A stretch of DNA of 64,000 bases from Holdemania massiliensis (GTDB lineage: Bacteria > Bacillota_I > Bacilli_A > Erysipelotrichales > Erysipelotrichaceae). This document shows, piece after piece, positions 58,001 through 64,000 of the stretch; within the stretch, counting starts at the first letter, position 1; every line of letters starts with the position of its first letter. A program made the translations under genes and the position numbers. Below the pieces are notes generated by a model, which saw only the letters and a program-made list of their open reading frames with translations, searched no databases and had not been told where the DNA came from. Location of the stretch: the NCBI RefSeq assembly GCF_022440805.1, contig NZ_JAKNTK010000001.1, positions 1,922,001 to 1,986,000 on the forward strand, written 5' to 3'.

Positions 58001-59978
58001 AATTACAATAGATCATTTTCAGCGTGTGCAGTTTCTTTCTGCAATCGCGCTTTCACCTGCAGGTCAGCCGGCCTGGGTTGGGACGAAGATCCATGATGAT
58101 GCTTATGTAAGCCTGCTGTATATCCTGGATCAGGATCAGCCGAAATGCTTAACCCAGGGGCATGAAAGTCTGTTTATTTGGGATGATGATCAAACCTTGC
58201 TGTTTGCTTCCAGCCGTGGGGAGAAACCTCAGCCGGAAGCGGAGACGACAACCTTTTACCGCATCCGCACCGACGGCGGAGAAGCGGTTTCGGCATTTAC
58301 GCTGCCGCTTCGGGTTCGGGAGATTCAGATTGTGAAACGCGGCCTGTATGTCCTGACGGCGCAGATTGATTTAGCCGCCCCGGATTATTGGAGGATGAAT
58401 GAGGAACAGCGGGAAGCTGTGCATGCAAAGCGAAAAGCTGAAGCGGATTATCAGATCGTCAGCGAGCAGCCGTATTATCAGGATGGCGCCGGCTATACCA
58501 ACGGTCTGCGCCGACGCCTCTTTCTGTATCAGGAAGATCAGGATCGTCTCATTCCGCTGTGCGATCCGCAGTTTCATGCTTCCCATGCACTGCTCAGTCC
58601 CAATCGCAAAGAACTGTTGGTTTCCGGAGCGCCGTTTGTTGCCGTCCGCCAACCGAAGGAAGGGCTGTATGGAATTGATTTGGACAGTCAAATAATGCAG
58701 TGTTTGCTTTCGCCGGGACAGTTTGCCATCGCGGAGATGCAATGGCTCTCAGACGATCAGATGCTTGTGGCGATGAGTGATCAGAAACGTTACGGCGCCG
58801 TTGAAAATCCTTATTTTTATCGGCTTGACCAGCAGACAGGACAGCTTGAGCTGATCTGTGAAAATGAAGAAAGTCTGGGCAGCGCAGTCGGCAGCGATTG
58901 TCAATATGGTTCAGGAAAGCAGTCGCAGCAGCATTCCCTGGGCTTTCTCAGCGTGCATACATTAGGCCATACAGATGAAATCCAATGTCTGAAAGCAGAC
59001 GGAACTTGGCAGTCCCTCGTTCAGATTGACGGTTCGATTCAGGCGATGGCAGCGGATGAGGACAAGCTGTGGATGATTGCCATGGAACATCAGAATCTGC
59101 CGGAAGTCTTTTGCTTTGATTTGAAAACAAAACAGAATCGCCAGGTTACAGCCTTTAATTCGTCTGTGCTGAAGGATTGTTATGTAGCCCAACCGGAAGC
59201 TCTGCGGATTCCGGCAGGGGATTTTCAGGTGGACGGCTGGGTTCTGAAGCCGATGGATTACGATCCGAACCAGAAGTATCCGGCTATTCTCAATATCCAC
59301 GGTGGTCCGAAAGCTGCCTATGGCACGGTGTTCTTTCACGAAATGCAGTATTGGGCCAGTCAGGGCTATTTTGTCCTGTTCTGCAATCCGCGCGGTTCCA
59401 ACGGCAAGGGCAATGCTTTCGCGGAACTGCGCGGACTGTACGGTACGATTGACTACGACGATTTGATGAACTTCACGGATGCCGTTTTGGCAAAGTTTCC
59501 GGCGATTGACGCGAAGCGGATCGGCGTCACCGGCGGCAGTTACGGCGGCTATATGACGAACTGGATGATCGGTCATACTGATCGTTTCGCCGCTGCGGCC
59601 AGCCAGCGCAGCATCGCCAACTGGGTATCCTTAATCTGTTACGCGGATATCGGATTTACCTTTGACAACGATCAGATGGGAGCGGATCCCTGGAGCGACG
59701 TGCAGAAGGTGTGGGATCAATCTCCGCTGCAGTATGCCGACAAGGCGAAAACGCCGACGCTGTTCATCCATTCGTTTGAGGACTACCGCTGTCTTGTGCA
59801 GGAAGGCATGCAGATGTATAACGCCCTTGTTCACCATGGCGTCGAAGCCCGCATGTGTCTGTTCAAGGGTGAAAGCCATGGCCTGAGCCGGATTGGCAAG
59901 CCATCACACCGGGTGCGGCGGATACAGGAAATCACAGCCTGGATGGACCGTTGGTGCAAACCCGAAGCAGAAAATTAA
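57993..59978 (+). CDS. S9 family peptidase, copy 4
   Basis: 661 residues. Triad Ser516 ('GGSYGGYMTNWMIGHT'), Asp597 ('HSFEDYRCLVQ') and His629 ('GESHGLSRIG'). In the Asp loop Pro is replaced by Leu relative to the other copies. ATG lies within copy 3's end (AAGGAGAACGCGGATG). Last gene of the cluster; terminator follows at 59992. Confidence 0.92.
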   Translation: MHKITIDHFQRVQFLSAIALSPAGQPAWVGTKIHDDAYVSLLYILDQDQPKCLTQGHESLFIWDDDQTLLFASSRGEKPQPEAETTTFYRIRTDGGEAVSAFTLPLRVREIQIVKRGLYVLTAQIDLAAPDYWRMNEEQREAVHAKRKAEADYQIVSEQPYYQDGAGYTNGLRRRLFLYQEDQDRLIPLCDPQFHASHALLSPNRKELLVSGAPFVAVRQPKEGLYGIDLDSQIMQCLLSPGQFAIAEMQWLSDDQMLVAMSDQKRYGAVENPYFYRLDQQTGQLELICENEESLGSAVGSDCQYGSGKQSQQHSLGFLSVHTLGHTDEIQCLKADGTWQSLVQIDGSIQAMAADEDKLWMIAMEHQNLPEVFCFDLKTKQNRQVTAFNSSVLKDCYVAQPEALRIPAGDFQVDGWVLKPMDYDPNQKYPAILNIHGGPKAAYGTVFFHEMQYWASQGYFVLFCNPRGSNGKGNAFAELRGLYGTIDYDDLMNFTDAVLAKFPAIDAKRIGVTGGSYGGYMTNWMIGHTDRFAAAASQRSIANWVSLICYADIGFTFDNDQMGADPWSDVQKVWDQSPLQYADKAKTPTLFIHSFEDYRCLVQEGMQMYNALVHHGVEARMCLFKGESHGLSRIGKPSHRVRRIQEITAWMDRWCKPEAEN

Positions 59979-59991
59979 AATTTTGGGAATC

Positions 59992-60018
59992 AGGCAGAAA
60001 AACAATCTGCCTTTTTTC
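59992..60018 (+). terminator. Intrinsic terminator after the S9 cluster
   Basis: Stem AGGCAGA/TCTGCCT (59992-59998 with 60006-60012) and T6. Confidence 0.85.
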
Positions 60019-60061
60019 ATATTTTGGCCTGTTCTCCATACACTGTTAATGAGGTGTCGAT

Positions 60062-61213
60062 ATGAAAAAACTTGCCAGCATCGTGATTGCACTGTCCTTA
60101 TTTCTTGTTTCCGTCCACGCGACGACCTCGCAGGGCGTCGATCTTACGCCGTCGGCGAAAGCGGCGATCCTGATCGATTATGAAACGGGACAAATTTTGT
60201 ATGAAAAGAATTCCTCCGCCAAGCTGTATCCGGCTTCGATGACCAAGATGATGAGTCTTCTGCTGGTCGTGGAAGCGATTCACAGCGGGAAACTAAGCTG
60301 GGATACCGAAGTCACGGCCTCGGCCCATGCTTCTTCAATGGGCGGCTCGCAGATCTTTTTGGAGACCGGCGAGGTGATGACGGTCGAAGACCTGTATAAA
60401 GCATCCACCGTGGCCAGCGCCAATGACGCGATTGTTGCCTTGGCGGAAAAGGTTGGCGGCAGCGAAGAAAATTTTGCCGCGATGATGAATGAAAAAGCCG
60501 AGCAGCTGGGACTGGAACAGACCCATTTTGTCAACGCGACGGGACTGCATGATGACAATCATTACTCCTGCGCAAAGGATATGGCGGCGATCGGCCGGGC
60601 TCTGATCCAGGAAGGACAGGATGATATTCTGCGTTTTACTTCAACCTATGACGACTATATTCGCGCGGATACCGAAAATAAGTTCTGGCTTGTCAATACG
60701 AACAAGCTGATCCGCACCTATCAAGGAATGGACGGCTTGAAAACCGGCTATACAACTCAATCCATGTACTGCATCACCGTAACCGCCCAGCGCGAGGGCC
60801 TGCGCTTAATCGGTGTGGCGATGGGCGAGCCGACCCGCGATGTCCGCAACAGTGAAGCGTCGGCACTGTTGGACTATGGCTTCAGTACGTATGGCTATCA
60901 GATCGAAATGGAAAAGGGCACGCCGGTCACGACGATTCAAGTGGATAACGGCAAGCCGGATGAAGTTCAGTTAGTCACCAAGGAAGCCATCGGACACATT
61001 GTTGCCAAAGGATCTCAGTCTGCTTTGGTCAATACCGAGATTGTGCTGGATAAGAAAAAGGCGCCGATTCAGGCGGGAGAAACCGTCGGCCGAATCATCC
61101 TTCACTTTGAGGATGGGTCGCAGATCGGCCAGGATTTAGTGGCGGAAGAAGCCATACTGCCGCTGGATTTCATTGATATTCTCTTAAAAACCTGGAAAAA
61201 GGTGCTGTTCTGA
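60062..61213 (+). CDS. dacF: D-alanyl-D-alanine carboxypeptidase (DacF-like, S11)
   Basis: 383 residues with a cleavable-type signal peptide (about 1-22). Penicillin-binding motifs: Ser59-x-x-Lys62 ('ASMTKMM'), Ser119-Ala-Asn121, Lys227-Thr-Gly ('DGLKTGYT'); C-terminal PBP5-type beta domain and a final amphipathic segment that would bind the membrane. It trims pentapeptides in peptidoglycan. Its place directly ahead of spoIIAA-spoIIAB-sigF matches dacF of B. subtilis, where it acts in the forespore, so a sporulation role is likely. Separated from spoIIAA by a terminator. Confidence 0.9.
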   Translation: MKKLASIVIALSLFLVSVHATTSQGVDLTPSAKAAILIDYETGQILYEKNSSAKLYPASMTKMMSLLLVVEAIHSGKLSWDTEVTASAHASSMGGSQIFLETGEVMTVEDLYKASTVASANDAIVALAEKVGGSEENFAAMMNEKAEQLGLEQTHFVNATGLHDDNHYSCAKDMAAIGRALIQEGQDDILRFTSTYDDYIRADTENKFWLVNTNKLIRTYQGMDGLKTGYTTQSMYCITVTAQREGLRLIGVAMGEPTRDVRNSEASALLDYGFSTYGYQIEMEKGTPVTTIQVDNGKPDEVQLVTKEAIGHIVAKGSQSALVNTEIVLDKKKAPIQAGETVGRIILHFEDGSQIGQDLVAEEAILPLDFIDILLKTWKKVLF

Positions 61214-61273
61214 CAATTTTTGACAACCGTAGAAATCCGGGATTACCCTTAAAAAAAGCAAAATAAAAGGAAG

Positions 61274-61305
61274 AAAACCGCAGCTTTTCACTGCGGTTTT
61301 TGTTG
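61274..61305 (+). terminator. Intrinsic terminator between dacF and spoIIAA
   Basis: 10-bp stem AAAACCGCAG/CTGCGGTTTT (61274-61283 with 61291-61300), 7-nt loop, T-rich tail. The following 125 bp should hold the spoIIA promoter; TACAAT at 61401-61406 is visible but no convincing sigma-H or sigma-A -35. Confidence 0.85.
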
Positions 61306-61428
61306 TGAAAAAAGCTTAACCCAAAGTCTGTTCGGAATGAAAAGAATGTCGGATAAACACTTGTTTTAGCGGATATTTCCACAACCGAAAGGGCTTCCTT
61401 TACAATAAATGTGAAAGGAGGATGCAGT

Positions 61429-61758
61429 ATGAAGTGCATTCATCAGGACAAGGCTTTGATCTTTGCTTTCAGCGGAGAGCTGGACAATCTGTCAATTCTT
61501 AAGATCAAGGCTGACGTAATCCGTGAAATAGATCGGGTCCAGGCACCCATAGTGAAATTTGATTTCAAGGACGTGACCTTTATCGACAGCACCGGTATTG
61601 GTTTTTTATTAGCCCGCTACAATCAGGTCCAAGGCTATCGGGGCGAGCTGATCTTAAAGAATATCTCCCCCGCTATCCGCAGGCTGTTTGCGTTGTCAGG
61701 AATTTTCCAGATCATGCGGGTGGAAAAGGAGAACGATAGAAAAGAGGTACATGTATGA
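61429..61758 (+). CDS. spoIIAA: Anti-sigma-F factor antagonist SpoIIAA
   Basis: 109 residues from ATG 61429 with AAAGGAGG upstream (a GTG at 61411 in frame lies before the RBS). STAS domain; 'FKDVTFIDSTGIGFLLARY' holds the phosphorylation site Ser54. Unphosphorylated SpoIIAA binds SpoIIAB and frees sigma-F in the forespore. Overlaps spoIIAB by ATGA. Confidence 0.95.
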   Translation: MKCIHQDKALIFAFSGELDNLSILKIKADVIREIDRVQAPIVKFDFKDVTFIDSTGIGFLLARYNQVQGYRGELILKNISPAIRRLFALSGIFQIMRVEKENDRKEVHV

Positions 61759-62183
61759 ACCGGATGACATTAAGCTTTGACGCCAAGCTGGAAAATGAGG
61801 CGTTTGCCCGAACCAGCGCTGTCGCTTTTTTGATGCCGCTGAATCCCACTGTCGATGAGATTATGGAGATCAAGACGATTTTGGCGGAAGCGGTGGTGAA
61901 CTGCATGATCCATGGATACCAGGGCTGCGAGGAGGGGCAGGTTCGCATCAGCGTAGCGTATGATGAAACCCATCGGGTCACTATTGAAGTCCAGGATACG
62001 GGGATCGGTATTGAGGACATCACGCTGGCCCGCCAGCCATTATACACAACGCGGGCAGATCTGGAACGGTCAGGAATGGGCATGACGATCATGGAAAGTT
62101 TTTCTGATGAATTTGAGATTCAGTCCCATCCTAACCAGGGAACAACCGTCCGGCTTGTCAAGCAGCTCCAGTTTCATGAATGA
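61755..62183 (+). CDS. spoIIAB: Anti-sigma-F factor / serine kinase SpoIIAB
   Basis: 142 residues. GHKL ATPase motifs: N-box 'IKTILAEAVVNCMIHGY', G1 'EVQDTGIGIEDI', G2 'ERSGMGMTIMESF', and 'GTTVRLVKQL' at the end. It holds sigma-F inactive and phosphorylates SpoIIAA. Both flanking genes overlap it (ATGA with spoIIAA; 8 bp with sigF). Confidence 0.95.
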   Translation: MNRMTLSFDAKLENEAFARTSAVAFLMPLNPTVDEIMEIKTILAEAVVNCMIHGYQGCEEGQVRISVAYDETHRVTIEVQDTGIGIEDITLARQPLYTTRADLERSGMGMTIMESFSDEFEIQSHPNQGTTVRLVKQLQFHE

Positions 62184-62901
62184 TCAGCAGGAATTCTTCG
62201 ATCTTCTGCATCTAGCCCAGCAGGGCGACGAACAGGCCAGAGAACAGTGTGTGCTGCGCAACGTCGGACTGGTCTGGTCGATCGTCAATCGCTTTAAAAC
62301 ACATTCCTCAGCTCAGGATTTATTTCAGATCGGATGTCTGGGGTTAATGAAGGCGATCAACAATTTTGATACGAGCTACAATGTCATGTTTTCAACCTAT
62401 GCCGTACCAATTATTCTTGGTGAAATCAAGCGCTATTTTCGTGATGAAGGGCAGATGAAGATATCCCGCTCCCTGAAAGAACGTTATCTGCAGGTTCAGA
62501 AAAGCCGCGAACATCTCGCTCAAAAACTGCAGCGGGAGCCAACCTATCGGGAAATTGGCGAGGATTTAGGGGTAGAGGAAAATGACGTCATGCTGGCGAT
62601 GGAAGCCAATCAGTTTCTGGCTTCCATGGATGAAGCCTTCTATCAAAAAGATGGATCGACGATCAAGCTGGAGGATAAGGTGGAAGATCGTCATGGCGAG
62701 GATGTGCCGATGAAGCTGGCGTTAAAAAAGGAGATCGGACACTTGGAACAACGTGAACAGTATCTGATTTACCTGCGTTATGAACTGGAATATAATCAGG
62801 AAGCCATCGCTAAAAAAATGGGAATCTCCCAGGTTCAGGTATCCCGTCTGGAAAAGAAAATTCTGAATAAGCTGAAATGTAAATTGACCGAGGACGCATA
62901 A
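62176..62901 (+). CDS. sigF: RNA polymerase sigma-F factor
   Basis: 241 residues from ATG 62176, overlapping the end of spoIIAB; a longer frame from 62107 would run far into spoIIAB. Region 2 'DLFQIGCLGLMKAINNFDTSYNVMFSTYAVPIILGEIKRYFRD' pattern, region 3 'LAQKLQREPTYREIGEDLGV', region 4 helix-turn-helix 'YNQEAIAKKMGISQVQVSRLEKKIL'. First forespore-specific sigma factor. The stop codon runs straight into the terminator stem. Confidence 0.95.
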   Translation: MNDQQEFFDLLHLAQQGDEQAREQCVLRNVGLVWSIVNRFKTHSSAQDLFQIGCLGLMKAINNFDTSYNVMFSTYAVPIILGEIKRYFRDEGQMKISRSLKERYLQVQKSREHLAQKLQREPTYREIGEDLGVEENDVMLAMEANQFLASMDEAFYQKDGSTIKLEDKVEDRHGEDVPMKLALKKEIGHLEQREQYLIYLRYELEYNQEAIAKKMGISQVQVSRLEKKILNKLKCKLTEDA

Positions 62902-62924
62902 GGAGCAGACGCTCCTTTTTTTTG
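62901..62924 (+). terminator. Intrinsic terminator after sigF
   Basis: AGGAGC-AGAC-GCTCCT (62901-62916) followed by T8. The 345 bp from here to spoVAC shows no supported gene; a 38-codon frame at 62954-63070 has no RBS. Confidence 0.85.
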
Positions 62925-63217
62925 TGTAAGCGAAGCAGAGAAAAAGTGGGCTAATGGAGCGGGCTGGAAAGATAAGGGTTTTATTCAGAGATCCAAAAGC
63001 GCTCCGTTTAAAAGCCGTGTTTAATTCACTGGAAGCGCTGCAGGAATCCACACCTCACAAAAAACTGTAAGGGACTCCGCGGGTTTACGCTTTCAAAGGG
63101 ATGCTTGCATCTTGGTTATGGAAACAGAACAGGAAATACCCGTCGTTCATCGGCTGATATGAAGTATATAAGATTCTTAAAAAGCTTGTCGTTGACCGGT
63201 GTTTTTTTCAACCGGAG

Positions 63218-63246
63218 GTTTGTCAGCGAAAATCCTGTCCATACTA
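63218..63246 (+). promoter_or_regulatory. Candidate sigma-G (forespore) promoter of spoVA
   Basis: CATACTA (63240-63246) equals the sigma-G -10 consensus CATAmTA. At a 17-bp spacing the -35 would be GTTTG (63218-63222), 3 of 5 matches to GmATr. It is 23 bp before the spoVAC start, and spoVA operons are sigma-G controlled in known spore formers. Confidence 0.5.
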
Positions 63247-63269
63247 GCGGATAGACAGGAGGAATCTTG

Positions 63270-63710
63270 ATGAGTACACAAGGCTATAAAGAAACGTCCA
63301 AACGGATTGCACCGAAAAAAGGCACACTGGGCAAAGCCGTATGGGCGTTTGTCAGCGGCGGGGTGATGGGGATCATCGGCCAAGGCCTGCTGACGATGTA
63401 TCAACAGCTCTTAGGATTGGATGCCAAAGCCGCAGTAGGGCCGATGACGATTACCATTGTTTTTGTCACCGCGCTTTTAACCGGTTTGGGTATTTACGAT
63501 AAGCTGGTTCAGAAATGCGGAGCCGGACTGTTTATTCCCATTTCCGGCTTCGCGAATTCATTGACAGCCTGCGCGATGGAAGGCCGCAGTGAAGGTCCGA
63601 TCTATGGAATCGGCAGTACCATGTTTAAACTGGCAGGTTCAGTTTTAACCTACGGCATTGCCGCGGCGTATACGCTGGGGTTATTGCGTTGGGTGGTGTC
63701 GCTGTTATGA
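63270..63710 (+). CDS. spoVAC: Stage V sporulation protein AC
   Basis: 146 residues from ATG 63270 with CAGGAGG upstream (a TTG at 63267 is in frame). Four membrane segments; 'GKAVWAFVSGGVMGIIGQGLL' and 'CGAGLFIPISGFANSLTACAMEGRSEGPIYGIGSTMFKLAG' match SpoVAC/SpoVAEb. Part of the inner-membrane channel for dipicolinic acid uptake and release. Its stop overlaps the spoVAD start (ATGA). Confidence 0.92.
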   Translation: MSTQGYKETSKRIAPKKGTLGKAVWAFVSGGVMGIIGQGLLTMYQQLLGLDAKAAVGPMTITIVFVTALLTGLGIYDKLVQKCGAGLFIPISGFANSLTACAMEGRSEGPIYGIGSTMFKLAGSVLTYGIAAAYTLGLLRWVVSLL

Positions 63711-64000
63711 AGACGCTGCATTTTCAATCTGTCTTCGTAGGCGGATGCGGAACGGCAGCCGGACCAATGGAAGCCCAGGGACCACTGAAAGATAAAATTG
63801 ACAAGCTGTTTGATGATATTTACTGTGAGGAAAAAACGTATGAACAGGCGGAACGGCGGCTGATGTCGGAAGCCTGTGATCATGCCCTGCGGACGCAGGG
63901 ATTAAAAACCAGCGATCTCGATCTGATCTTAGGCGGGGATCTGCTGAACCAATTGGGAACCAGTCATTATTTCGCGCGCGATCTGGCTATTCCGTTTATC
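63707..64000 (+). CDS. spoVAD: Stage V sporulation protein AD (partial, runs off the window)
   Basis: 98 residues visible from ATG 63707. 'FQSVFVGGCGTAAGPMEAQGPL', 'TYEQAERRLMSEACDHAL' and 'LDLILGGDLLNQLGTSHYFARDL' match the thiolase-like SpoVAD, which binds dipicolinic acid. spoVAE would be expected next. Confidence 0.92.
   Translation, partial: MKTLHFQSVFVGGCGTAAGPMEAQGPLKDKIDKLFDDIYCEEKTYEQAERRLMSEACDHALRTQGLKTSDLDLILGGDLLNQLGTSHYFARDLAIPFI

Noticed and set aside
62954..63070. 38-codon basic ORF between sigF and spoVAC
   Set aside because: No Shine-Dalgarno site, no recognisable family, lies directly after a strong terminator.
1..64000. CRISPR arrays, rRNA and tRNA genes
   Set aside because: No regularly spaced repeats and no cloverleaf or rRNA-like sequence noticed by eye; a tRNAscan/CRISPR search would settle it.

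Overview
This 64 kb window comes from a spore-forming Bacillota (Firmicutes) chromosome of roughly 50% GC. It carries a dacF-spoIIAA-spoIIAB-sigF locus followed by spoVAC-spoVAD, a T-box leader on leuS, sigma-A promoters often with an extended -10 (TGn), and strong Shine-Dalgarno sites. Gene content (Asp23-FakA pair, mannose-type PTS, NfnAB-type flavoenzymes, many peptidases) fits a gut anaerobe. An Erysipelotrichia member such as Holdemania is my guess; this is inference from gene content only.

Layout. 1-4 kb: end of a DivIB/FtsQ-like gene, Asp23, FakA, dCTP deaminase, a MerR regulator. 4-14 kb: exported FAD reductase, RecG, rnc-galM-galK, an NfnAB-like flavoenzyme pair, a HAD phosphatase. 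14-30 kb: housekeeping and peptide/amino-acid genes: two membrane-anchored metallophosphoesterases, an operon of threonine aldolase, Xaa-Pro aminopeptidase and S9 peptidase, ADP-ribosylglycohydrolase, GNAT, MFS, NagD-like HAD, DedA-like protein, class C26 amidotransferase, a structured C-rich RNA in front of a NUDIX gene, the MnmL-MnmM tRNA-modification pair with a creatininase-family protein, and an M20 amidohydrolase.

31-35.1 kb is an AT-rich acquired island. It holds a MATE efflux gene behind a leader with a 40-codon upstream ORF and two terminator-like hairpins, a decayed second copy of the same leader, and the 3' end of a DUF4143-type ATPase gene split by an IS605-type element. That element has an intact TnpB nuclease and a decayed TnpA. 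The island borders what looks like a truncated DUF4173 membrane-protein gene.

35-46 kb: DUF4173/XRE/DUF2975 unit, neutral-ceramidase-like protein, DegV (possible FakB partner of FakA), hemolysin III, T-box-leuS, DHFR, and a PRD regulator divergent from a PTS. 46-53.7 kb: an amino-sugar block: EIIA-EIIB-EIIC-EIID, two tandem ChbG/YdjC deacetylases, NagA-like deacetylase, a second MATE and a small membrane protein. 54-60 kb: three S9 oligopeptidase genes head to tail, paralogous to the one at 18 kb. 60-64 kb: the forespore sigma-F locus and the start of a spoVA operon.

The strongest candidates for something undescribed are the C-rich structured RNA at 26.38-26.50 kb and the duplicated attenuator leader of the MATE island. 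No CRISPR array, rRNA or tRNA gene was seen.
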